Below, piece after piece: positions 16,072 through 23,198 of a stretch of DNA of 36,307 nt (the first letter of the stretch is position 1; every line of letters starts with the position of its first letter). The stretch spans positions 1 to 36,307 of the forward strand of contig CAJUBC010000019.1 of NCBI GenBank assembly GCA_910584545.1. The letters run 5' to 3'. A program made the position numbers and the translations under genes. This DNA is from an uncultured Muribaculaceae bacterium. GTDB lineage: Bacteria > Bacteroidota > Bacteroidia > Bacteroidales > Muribaculaceae. The notes beneath the pieces are model-generated. The model made no database searches. It was not told where the DNA came from and saw only the letters and a program-made list of their open reading frames with translations.

Positions 16072-18924
16072 TTATTTTAGAAGGAATTTCTTGATTCTGT
16101 CGATGGTCTTCTGAAGACGAACTTCCTCATCGTCGGTATCTTCAATGTATAGGAAATCGAACTTAGGATAACCGGCCTGTTCATTGTTACACTTTACGAA
16201 TATGTTTTCCATAAAGCGTTTCCGTGGCTCAAACTTACCGGCGAATCCTTCTCCTTTTGTCTCGACAATCACAATCTTGTCGATTGCATTATCTGAATTG
16301 CGGGTTAGCAGTATGAAGTCCGGATAATAATAACCGAGCATCTTCCATACCTGTCCATGCTTTTCATAGCATCTTATTCTGAACTCGGTCAGAGTTTCGT
16401 CTCCGTTATAATAGAATTCGACATCAGCCATCTCCTTGCTCTTCATGTGTCTGATGATGCCTTCAAGATAATCATTCTCAAGAGAGCTGTCGAGATGGTA
16501 GGGGAGATAATGATATGTACGGTTGTTGATTGATTCCTCCACATCCGGGACTGGAAGATTATGTTCGATAAGATATTTCCTTACTTCTTCAGGAATTTGT
16601 TCTGCCGGTTTGCTGTCACTGTCGATTATCTCATCCACTTTTTCCGGAGATGGGGAATAGATTCCAGGCCTGCTGTCTTCATCGTGAGTTTTAAAGGCAT
16701 CGACTTTCAACAATGATGCTTCTGCCGGGATAAGTTCCTCTGATGAGTTGAAACTTCTACGCGATGCGAAACAGACTCTTATGTCGGAGCGTACTTTGTT
16801 CTGGTCGACTTCCGGATCATATACAGGACCATCACCGCTGTTTACGGTGATTCTGTCAAACAGCATCTTCAGTTCCGTCTCATATTGTGTCAAAGTCTTG
16901 ATTGGCAATAGCCCCAATCCCTCCTTGACAATCAGGTCGAGCCATAGACGGAAATTCGCAATCCGGGGCAGTGCATATCCCGAAGCACTTTCTGATGCGG
17001 TATCGGATTGATCGAATCCTTGTGTGTATATCACTTTGGAATCCAGATAAGGTAACTGATAGGTACGCAGGTACTCACTGATATTCTCGACCTGCCTGGT
17101 TTCGACCGTGTTGTAGTTTATCCTTATCTGATAATAATCTATTTTCGGAAGTCCCAGCTTTTCCATGCGGGAATAACGCTTTCTGGAAATGATATCCTCG
17201 GGCCTTTTGCCACCGAATTCGGTTATGGTGGTATACTGTTGTTCCTGCAATTGCTGATTGAGTTTCTCCGCGTTGAATTTATTCAGCCATATCAAAGCGG
17301 TATCGCTCTTGGCGTTATCGACTTCTCGCAGGCAACGGCAACTGATCTGCAACACCATGTTTTGAGGACAGGCATTGCGCTGAGACAGTATCACGCCGGT
17401 AAGACTTTTGCAGTTCCATCCCTCCCGGCCGATGCCTACCAACAAGATGATCCGCTTCCTGGATGTCGGGGAGTCGAGTGTGGAGAATTCAAACTGAGCG
17501 TCATCGTCCACTCTATAGGTTGAATTCCCCTTATGGTACTTCAGGATTGTCTCGGTTGGGTTAATTCCCATTTCCGCGCATAAAGCGTATGCAGTCGGAT
17601 AAATTTCCTCTTCAAGGACTTTGATTGAAGGAGCGTAGACGGCCACTTTTGCCGGGATACCGCCTGAATAGACAGTATCGGAATACCTGTCGAAAAACTC
17701 TCGCAACCCCCTGTTTATTATTTCCGTAGAGTCAAGGTTGGAATGACGCACCATAGGAATTTTAAGGAAGTTACCGATACCTTTTATAAGCGGATAGAAA
17801 GTTACGACATTCGCATACCGTGAGCATTTGACCGTCAGGTCTTCTGTAATCTTAATCCTTGCGGGCGGATCCATATTCGGTGTGCCGGAAAAACCGAGCA
17901 CGGAGTTTAAGTTGCTCTGTTCCATCCATTTGTTGACCACCTTGCGCAGCTTCTGGTCATCGCTGGCATGGTGGACCTCGTCAATGAGTATGCACAATCC
18001 GGGTATGAGGCCGATCTGTTCCCGCAATTCATTTGCCTGTATCGTAGCGAGATATTCCTTCTGTTTCTCTTCGCTAAGGGTCTTAAGCAGGGACTCGTCA
18101 ATATCGAAGTCTTTGTCAACCCTGTCAAGTATAACTTTCTCGGCATTGGTCACGGCCACCAGGCCCATGAGGTTTTGTTTCGCTACATGAAAGCTTATTT
18201 TCCGGGCGTTGGGGTTCTTCACTATATTGCTCTTTGAAGCCGATGATGATTCTTGTAGCCATTCATATTGAATGATGTTTTTCAGCTGTGATGCGGCAGG
18301 ATCGGGAAGAATCCATAATGGATTGAAATTCTGGATGTCCCTAAGGCTCGGTACAATAGAAGACTTCAATCCGGAGGGCACGAACAGGATGAAATTGTGA
18401 GCGAATATCGGATTGTCCGGCTCGGCTATGGCAAAATAAAGATTCAGATAAATCAAAGCAGCCATCAGGTATGTCTTGCCGGCACCCATAGGTATGCTGA
18501 ACAGATAATCCGGATAACGTACATTGAAAAACAGCTCTTTGATGATACCGACATAGTCAATTGAGTCCGGCGACTTTTTAATTGCATCCCTGATTTTTGG
18601 CGAATTGATATTGCCATTTTCATCGGGTATGGTCGCATATTCCCACAATGCCAATGCAGCGGGATTAGATTCAAGGATTTCCCGCGTTGCCCTATTGACC
18701 TCGAGGTCATCGACATTTGTGGAATTGAATTTACCTGAGGCGAATAGTTCCCACAAGGGGCGATTCCCGCATTCTATTTTAAGGTAGAGATAGGTTTTGA
18801 TAGACTCAATCTGGGCATCACGCATCTTGTGTTGATGTTCAATATAAGATATGAGTTCAGTAATGACGCACCCCGGGGAGTTTAGCCATTTATCTCTTTC
18901 TCTTTCAATTATCTTATAGAACAT
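16072..18924 (-). CDS. Type III restriction endonuclease subunit (Res), helicase plus nuclease
   Basis: The ATP-dependent restriction subunit, of 950 residues. The superfamily 2 helicase core shows Walker A (IPMGAGKTYL, about 145-153), the DExH box DEVHH (about 313-317) and a later motif around GREGWNCKSLTGVILSQRNA. The C-terminal part carries a PD-(D/E)xK nuclease: PD in YYPDFILL and ExK in VIVETKGEG (about 868-892). It needs the Mod protein for sequence recognition and cuts at a distance after ATP-driven translocation or sliding. It is the first gene of the res-mod operon, preceded by a consensus -7 box. No frameshift or stop is present, so the system looks intact. Confidence 0.9.
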   Translation of the reverse strand: MFYKIIERERDKWLNSPGCVITELISYIEHQHKMRDAQIESIKTYLYLKIECGNRPLWELFASGKFNSTNVDDLEVNRATREILESNPAALALWEYATIPDENGNINSPKIRDAIKKSPDSIDYVGIIKELFFNVRYPDYLFSIPMGAGKTYLMAALIYLNLYFAIAEPDNPIFAHNFILFVPSGLKSSIVPSLRDIQNFNPLWILPDPAASQLKNIIQYEWLQESSSASKSNIVKNPNARKISFHVAKQNLMGLVAVTNAEKVILDRVDKDFDIDESLLKTLSEEKQKEYLATIQANELREQIGLIPGLCILIDEVHHASDDQKLRKVVNKWMEQSNLNSVLGFSGTPNMDPPARIKITEDLTVKCSRYANVVTFYPLIKGIGNFLKIPMVRHSNLDSTEIINRGLREFFDRYSDTVYSGGIPAKVAVYAPSIKVLEEEIYPTAYALCAEMGINPTETILKYHKGNSTYRVDDDAQFEFSTLDSPTSRKRIILLVGIGREGWNCKSLTGVILSQRNACPQNMVLQISCRCLREVDNAKSDTALIWLNKFNAEKLNQQLQEQQYTTITEFGGKRPEDIISRKRYSRMEKLGLPKIDYYQIRINYNTVETRQVENISEYLRTYQLPYLDSKVIYTQGFDQSDTASESASGYALPRIANFRLWLDLIVKEGLGLLPIKTLTQYETELKMLFDRITVNSGDGPVYDPEVDQNKVRSDIRVCFASRRSFNSSEELIPAEASLLKVDAFKTHDEDSRPGIYSPSPEKVDEIIDSDSKPAEQIPEEVRKYLIEHNLPVPDVEESINNRTYHYLPYHLDSSLENDYLEGIIRHMKSKEMADVEFYYNGDETLTEFRIRCYEKHGQVWKMLGYYYPDFILLTRNSDNAIDKIVIVETKGEGFAGKFEPRKRFMENIFVKCNNEQAGYPKFDFLYIEDTDDEEVRLQKTIDRIKKFLLK

Positions 18925-18994
18925 AATAAACTACATTGCGTTTTTTGTGAAGACAGATTTAGCCGATTCATCGGTTGTTATATCTATTCACTCA

Positions 18995-19025
18995 CAAATT
19001 TAGCGAAAGTTTTGCAATTGGCAAT
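18995..19025 (-). promoter_or_regulatory. Probable promoter of the res-mod operon
   Basis: On the minus strand TAAATTTG (18995-19002) is a full -7 match. ATTG (19022-19025) lies 19 bases upstream, one base short of the usual spacing and with one mismatch. The leader would be about 60 bases to the ATG at 18924. Confidence 0.5.
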
Positions 19026-19103
19026 GAAATTAGGCTGGAAACAACATTGAAACAACTTCGGAGGCAATCCTTGCGTTATATTGGAGTAACCCATTTTAGA
19101 CAG

Positions 19104-19784
19104 ATGCATTTTTCAGTTAAACATCTTCGATTGCCGGTGATGGCGCTGGCAATGATTACTTCTTTGATTATGACAGCACAGGAAAGAAAACTACCTTCAC
19201 CTTCCTTCAGCGGAGGAATGCCGATGAATGAGGTGGTGGCCAAGCGACACAGTATCCGTGAATTTGACCGGTCGCGCGAGATCGCCGACTCCACGTTAGG
19301 TCAGCTCCTCTGGTTGACAGCAGGCGTGAACCGCCCGGATGCGGCTCCCGGTCGCTTCGGAGTAGCAGCCAACCGCAGCAATCCGACCGCGCTGAACCGT
19401 CAGGAGATACGCCTGTACGTTTTCGATAAGGATGGAGTATGGGAGTATCAGCCTGCGTCACATTCCCTCTCGCTCGCCAAAGAGGGTGACCATAGGAAAC
19501 TCATAGCCGGAGCGGAAGCGTTCACTCAGGACTTTGTACTCGATGCGCCGGTATCGGTCGTCTTCGTCGCCGATATGGCGGGACTACCGGAGGGAGAGCA
19601 GACAACAGCCATGGCTTTGGTAGATGCCGGCATAGCCTGCGAGAACCTGAATCTGGCATGCGTATCGGAAGGATTAGCCACCGTTCCCCGTGCCACGATG
19701 GATTCCGCCGCAATCGCCACTCTTTTAGGCCTGACAGCCCGCCAGCTTCCGGTGATGAATAACCCGATAGGCTACGAGCGATAA
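19104..19784 (+). CDS. Exported nitroreductase-family protein (SagB/ThcOx-like)
   Basis: A predicted FMN-dependent oxidoreductase of 226 residues. A signal-peptide-like start (residues 1-25, LPVMALAMITSLIMTAQ) precedes the nitroreductase fold. The fold shows RHSIREFD (FMN-binding Arg), SNPTALNRQEIRLYVF, and DAGIACENLNLACVSEGL near the end. The frame is open from a TTG at 18975, but the ATG at 19104 gives the clean export signal and is preferred. It stands divergent from the res gene and has no partner. Exported members of this family are common in Bacteroidetes, but their substrate is not known. Confidence 0.83.
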   Translation: MHFSVKHLRLPVMALAMITSLIMTAQERKLPSPSFSGGMPMNEVVAKRHSIREFDRSREIADSTLGQLLWLTAGVNRPDAAPGRFGVAANRSNPTALNRQEIRLYVFDKDGVWEYQPASHSLSLAKEGDHRKLIAGAEAFTQDFVLDAPVSVVFVADMAGLPEGEQTTAMALVDAGIACENLNLACVSEGLATVPRATMDSAAIATLLGLTARQLPVMNNPIGYER

Positions 19785-19879
19785 GCGATCATTGCAGATT
19801 AGGTAAATTTTGCAGGGATATCGTTATAATGATGGTATGGTGGATTTTTTGTATTTCGCTGCAAACAAATACCTAGCAA

Positions 19880-19942
19880 ATGAAACTATACATTATTAGG
19901 AGGAGAACTAGGTGGAGAGGATGGGCAACACCGTCTTGCTGA
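19880..19942 (+). CDS. Possible 20-residue Arg/Trp-rich microprotein
   Basis: A very short open frame from ATG 19880 to TGA 19942 in the 272-base gap between the nitroreductase and the methyltransferase. The product is strongly basic, with three Arg in a row and RWRGW near the middle, and ends in Cys. No clear ribosome-binding site or promoter box is seen. It may be a chance frame. Shortly after it, 19957-20004 also reads as a 15-codon frame beginning MDNAYRED, perhaps a gene remnant that I could not identify. Nothing else was recognised in the gap. Confidence 0.18.
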   Translation: MKLYIIRRRTRWRGWATPSC

Positions 19943-20041
19943 GATACACCGTCAATGGATAATGCGTATCGCGAAGACATCAAGATATTGTGCTACGATT
20001 GATTCCGGAAAGCGTCGGTCAAGTTCGATTGGTGTGACTCT

Positions 20042-20068
20042 CAGGACTCTTGTGAATCAGGAGTCCTG
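20042..20068 (-). terminator. Hairpin at the end of the methyltransferase gene
   Basis: An 8-base perfect stem (20042-20049 with 20061-20068) has an 11-base loop that contains the methyltransferase stop codon. No T-run follows, so termination is uncertain. Confidence 0.3.
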
Positions 20069-20578
20069 TCTTTCAAGTTTGAGGAGATATTCCTTTACGG
20101 CGAGTCCGCCTCCGTAGCCGGTCAGGGACTGGTCGCTGCCTATCACGCGGTGGCAGGGTGCGAGTATGGATATGGAATTGGCTCCGTTCGCGTTTGCAAC
20201 GGCGCGAACGGCTTTCGGCATTCCTATCCATCGCGCCATCGCGCCGTATGAAACGGTCTTTCCGTAAGGTATGGCAAGGAGTGCTTGCCATACTTTCTTC
20301 TGGAATTCTGTCCCGACAAACAGCAGCGGGATGTCGAACTTACGCCGGATTCCCCCGAAGTATTCGTCAAGCTGATTGATTGTCCTGTCTAAAACTTCAG
20401 AAGAGCCTTCCTCGAATTCGGCGTCAAGCAGCCGGCAAAGTCTGTGGTCCTCACGCTTCCGGTGCTTCTCCGTCTGCCAGTCGCAAAGACACAGCCGGTC
20501 CCCGAAAGAACCGAGCAAAAGCGTTCCGCAAGGAGTCTCATACCTCCTCGTCACAATCCTGTTCTTCCTTTCTTGCAT
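20057..20578 (-). CDS. ogt: Methylated-DNA-[protein]-cysteine S-methyltransferase (Ogt/MGMT type)
   Basis: A suicide repair protein that takes the alkyl group from O6-alkylguanine onto its own Cys. The active site PCHRV (Cys about residue 142) is followed by the GYGGGLAVKEYLLKLE end. Upstream are the helix-turn-helix features FQKKVWQALLAIPYGKTVSYG and the NANGANSI loop. A GTG at 20590 is possible; the ATG at 20578 gives 173 residues, the normal size, and is preferred. The gene begins only 29 bases behind the 206-residue partner of the ATPase, so it may be the third gene of that operon, or an adjacent resident gene that shares its transcript. Confidence 0.93.
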   Translation of the reverse strand: MQERKNRIVTRRYETPCGTLLLGSFGDRLCLCDWQTEKHRKREDHRLCRLLDAEFEEGSSEVLDRTINQLDEYFGGIRRKFDIPLLFVGTEFQKKVWQALLAIPYGKTVSYGAMARWIGMPKAVRAVANANGANSISILAPCHRVIGSDQSLTGYGGGLAVKEYLLKLERQDS

Positions 20579-20607
20579 CTCAGGGCCCACTTGATATAAG
20601 AGAATCG

Positions 20608-21228
20608 TTAGAAATTGACACAGTCACTTTGGTATAACTTGAAACCGGCTTTTGTGATGGGTTGGAATTTAAGTTCTATCGGTCCCGCCAACAGTGTCTG
20701 GATTGTACCGAAACTGTCAGCCATACCTTTGCCTGATGTATTCTGTGGTGTAGATGCGAAATTCTGCCTACAAGAGAAGACACATTCTTTCTCCGGAATG
20801 GCTACAACGTTTTCCCAGATTAATGACCTTTTCAATAATTGCACCAAATGATTCATTTGATAGATAGCATCCGATTTTTTAGACTTCGGATTTCCTGTGC
20901 TTAATTCATTGATAACGATTTTAGACGCATCATTGTCGATAGCAATAAAATCAGGCCTCCTTTCATTTTTCTGTAGGATGGGATGTAGATTGTTTACAAA
21001 GTTCTCGTAGTCAAATATACTTATCGTTCGTCCACTTGCATTATGATAGGTTGCGGCTCCTTTGCCAACGACTTGAATGATCGTGGGCTTTTTGTCCATT
21101 ATATCGAATTCAGCTATGGTTGTGGATTCGATTCTCAATGTTGGGAAGATGGGTGTCGTGCCATTAAGGGCCGCGGACTTCTCAGCTGAGAGTAAGTCGT
21201 GGATGGAGTGTGCTATAGTCGTCAACAT
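20608..21228 (-). CDS. Unrecognised 206-residue partner of the upstream ATPase; possible degenerate PD-(D/E)xK fold
   Basis: I do not recognise this family. It starts 12 bases after the ATPase stop, with an AGAAGG sequence just before the ATG, so the two are an operon pair. The middle reads RRPDFIAID (Asp93), KIVINELS (Glu108, Ser110) and then a helix YQMNHLVQLLKRS with Gln124. That order resembles the PD-(D/E)xK nuclease core D...ExK...Q, with Ser where the Lys would be; Lys115, 117 or 118 might substitute. The N-terminal 50 residues and C-terminal 60 show no motif. There is no signal peptide or membrane segment, so it is probably cytoplasmic. I infer a nuclease or effector-like role gated by the ATPase, at low certainty. 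Confidence 0.75.
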   Translation of the reverse strand: MLTTIAHSIHDLLSAEKSAALNGTTPIFPTLRIESTTIAEFDIMDKKPTIIQVVGKGAATYHNASGRTISIFDYENFVNNLHPILQKNERRPDFIAIDNDASKIVINELSTGNPKSKKSDAIYQMNHLVQLLKRSLIWENVVAIPEKECVFSCRQNFASTPQNTSGKGMADSFGTIQTLLAGPIELKFQPITKAGFKLYQSDCVNF

Positions 21229-21240
21229 TCGAGCCTTCTG

Positions 21241-22374
21241 TCAAAGAGAATTAAACTCAGTGTAAATGCTGTCGATTGGTTCGGATAGCAACGAGGTATC
21301 GAATATTCCACGCTCCGTTACAGCCAGATCATTCAGATAGCCATCGATAATCTCATAGACAGCCATTCTTTCGAATGCGAGTTTTGTCCCGCCAGAATCT
21401 GTAAGATATCGTTTAGCCAATAAATTCATGTGGTTTATAAGATAAGGGCTATGTGTAGCGATCGCAAAACTTACTGTATAATCGCGCTCATTATAATTCA
21501 AGGCATCAATCATGAATTCGAGGAGCTGGACCTGACTTTCGGGGTACAGACTCAATTCCGGCTCTTCGATATGGAAGTTGACGCGTCGATTGGGAAGGTC
21601 TCCGATATTTCGGCTACCGTTGAAATGCGCGAGATTGTCAGATTCCCCCAAAGCTTTGACGATTGATTGATTGAATACTTTAACGAAATCATAACGGCGT
21701 GAATAGTACTCCACAATCACGCTCAAAGGAACAACAGTCTGAGTGCCGGAAGATGCGTCCTGAAGCTTGATTCGGTATTCTCCGTCGGCATCATGTCCCG
21801 AAATCATATACCTTCGGGCCTTAGGTGCCGATGGATTAACGCTGAAATCGATGTCCAGATAAGAAAGTTGCATGTGGTTCACTTTCTCAACCGAGTCAAG
21901 ATAATCTTTTACAAGTTCCCGGAGATAGAAGTTCGCTATAGAGATTGTGGTTCCGCCACTGGTCAGATCCGGCAGAATGTTCCGCTTGTCGGTTATGAAG
22001 CAGATTTTCTCAAGGCTTATACCTTCCCAAGAGGGTATAGTTCCTACAGAAAGTCCGGATGCCGGAGAATAGGAGATGACACAGTCTCCCATACGGTAGA
22101 TTATTTCGGTGGACCGCTTAAGGTAACCCTCCATTCCGCCGTTTTTGATATATTCTCTGAAATCGAACTTGAATGGAGAAACCGTGATGTTGGACAATTT
22201 GAGATAAGCTCTCAATGATGCGCGTTTGAAAATCCAGCGGAAAAGGGCAATCACCTTTATTACGGTGCTTTTGCCGATGCCGGATTTTCCGACAAATACA
22301 GTGAACGGCTTAATATCGGATATTTCAATTTCGTTGACGGGGCCGAAATTCCTTATGATAATACTCTCTTTCAT
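21241..22374 (-). CDS. Small AAA/ABC-type ATPase (AAA_21/AbiLi/PtuA-like), defence-like
   Basis: A soluble 377-residue ATPase with SMC/ABC-like features. Walker A is G29KSGIGKST37, preceded by NFGPVNEIEI typical of this group. Walker B is FHIEEPELSLYPE (about 267-278), and the switch His lies in ATHSPYLINH (about 306-315). The C-terminal VYEIIDGY and SEPIDSIYTEFN also fit small ATPases of Septu or AbiL type. The open frame runs up to 22620, but that part passes through repeat copy C and an aldo/keto reductase relic. A perfect promoter at 22419-22450 fixes the ATG at 22374. It is the first gene of an operon with the 206-residue partner and is A+T-rich relative to core genes. Confidence 0.85.
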   Translation of the reverse strand: MKESIIIRNFGPVNEIEISDIKPFTVFVGKSGIGKSTVIKVIALFRWIFKRASLRAYLKLSNITVSPFKFDFREYIKNGGMEGYLKRSTEIIYRMGDCVISYSPASGLSVGTIPSWEGISLEKICFITDKRNILPDLTSGGTTISIANFYLRELVKDYLDSVEKVNHMQLSYLDIDFSVNPSAPKARRYMISGHDADGEYRIKLQDASSGTQTVVPLSVIVEYYSRRYDFVKVFNQSIVKALGESDNLAHFNGSRNIGDLPNRRVNFHIEEPELSLYPESQVQLLEFMIDALNYNERDYTVSFAIATHSPYLINHMNLLAKRYLTDSGGTKLAFERMAVYEIIDGYLNDLAVTERGIFDTSLLSEPIDSIYTEFNSL

Positions 22375-22418
22375 ATCTATATCTACCCATGGAACTGTTG
22401 GCGACACCAAAGGTTGTA

Positions 22419-22450
22419 CAAAGATAAATAAAAAAAATATATCCCCCAAA
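22419..22450 (-). promoter_or_regulatory. Bacteroidetes-type promoter of the ATPase operon
   Basis: On the minus strand TTTG (22447-22450), 20 bases, then TATCTTTG (22419-22426): a full consensus match. The transcript would start near 22412, about 38 bases before the ATG at 22374. Repeat copy C lies 11 bases upstream of the -33 box. Confidence 0.75.
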
Positions 22451-22461
22451 TTATCCCCTTT

Positions 22462-22486
22462 CCCACAAAAAATGTTAACGCAGGGG
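22462..22486. repeat. Intergenic repeat element, copy C
   Basis: A 25-base copy closely matching copy B. It lies exactly between the ATPase promoter and the truncated aldo/keto reductase relic, i.e. near the junction of acquired and broken DNA. Confidence 0.6.
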
Positions 22487-22514
22487 CGCCATCGCCGAGA
22501 GGCTCTCCTGGATA

Positions 22515-22650
22515 TTCCATATCTTTCCAGTCTGCTACGAAATCGCCTATGGGCTGATGGACATAAAGCAGGTCGATGTAATCGGTGTTTAGACGCTCCA
22601 GCATTTGTCGATTGCGGCAAGGGTCTTTCGCGGCCCGGAGCCAGCCCCAG
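22515..22650 (-). pseudogene. Truncated, frameshifted aldo/keto reductase relic
   Basis: On the minus strand about 45 codons of an aldo/keto reductase survive. One frame reads GPRKTLAAIDKC and, after loss of one base near 22605, the next frame continues LERLNTDYIDLLYVHQPIGD and VADWKDME. This covers the conserved TDYIDLLxxHQP strand and catalytic-His region only. Both ends are missing; the homology stops about 30 bases short of repeat copy C. It is related to, but clearly different from, the intact reductase at 23199. Confidence 0.7.
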
Positions 22651-22692
22651 CGAAAGGATAAGTTTATTTCATCTGATAATTAAGGTCCATGA

Positions 22693-22724
22693 TTTTCGAG
22701 AACGGAAAGATTTTGCTAACTTTG
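22693..22724 (+). promoter_or_regulatory. Probable promoter of the SMR exporter gene
   Basis: TTTT (22693-22696), 20 bases, then TAACTTTG (22717-22724): a full -7 match and one mismatch in the -33 box. The transcript would start near 22731. Confidence 0.6.
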
Positions 22725-22730
22725 CGGAAA

Positions 22731-22846
22731 CCTTGGGAAGGAGACGCCGAGAATCAAGCCGACAACCGGATGCCGATTGCTTGCTGCCCTCGATTAGGAT
22801 AACCAAAACCCTTTCTTCGTGGGGAAGGGATTAAAAACAGTCATCG
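22731..22846 (+). other. Structured leader upstream of the SMR exporter
   Basis: An approximately 115-base leader with three spaced GCCGA repeats (near 22747, 22760 and 22774) and a hairpin close to the start codon (CCCTT near 22809-22813 pairing with AAGGG near 22825-22829). Guanidine exporters of this family are often under guanidine riboswitches, but I could not match the known class I, II or III consensus here. Function undetermined. Confidence 0.3.
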
Positions 22847-23170
22847 ATGAACTGGATTATTCTTATCTTGGCCGGGCTTATGGAGGTCGGCTTTACATTC
22901 TGTCTCGGAAAAACCAGGACAGCGGCCGGACATGATCTGATATGGTGGTGGTTAGGATTTCTTGTCGCATTGTCGCTGAGTATGTTCCTCATGGCAAAGG
23001 CTGCCGAGAAACTGCCTATCGGCACAGTCTATCCCGTATGGACAGGAATCGGAGCGGTCGGTGCCGTTATTGTCGGAATCGTGTTCTTCCACGAACCGGC
23101 GACATTCTGGCGCATCTTTTTCATCACAACCCTTATCCTCTCAATTATCGGCCTAAAGGTTCTGTCATGA
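22847..23170 (+). CDS. Small multidrug resistance family exporter, Gdx/SugE-like
   Basis: A four-helix inner-membrane proton-coupled exporter of 107 residues. The essential Glu13 lies in AGLMEV. The family signature LPIGTVYPVWTGIGAVGAVIVGIVFF is closest to the SugE/Gdx subgroup, which exports guanidinium, rather than EmrE; this is judged from memory of the family. A Pro replaces the usual Ala in the Y-x-VWTGIGAVG motif. It has its own promoter and a long leader. It faces the aldo/keto reductase gene convergently with 28 bases between the stops. Confidence 0.88.
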   Translation: MNWIILILAGLMEVGFTFCLGKTRTAAGHDLIWWWLGFLVALSLSMFLMAKAAEKLPIGTVYPVWTGIGAVGAVIVGIVFFHEPATFWRIFFITTLILSIIGLKVLS

Positions 23171-23198
23171 AGGCCCGCTCACATTCAGAGGAGTCCTG

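Noticed and set aside
22375..22620. N-terminal extension of the ATPase frame by 82 codons
   Set aside because: It would pass through repeat copy C and the reductase relic, and the perfect promoter at 22419-22450 lies inside it.
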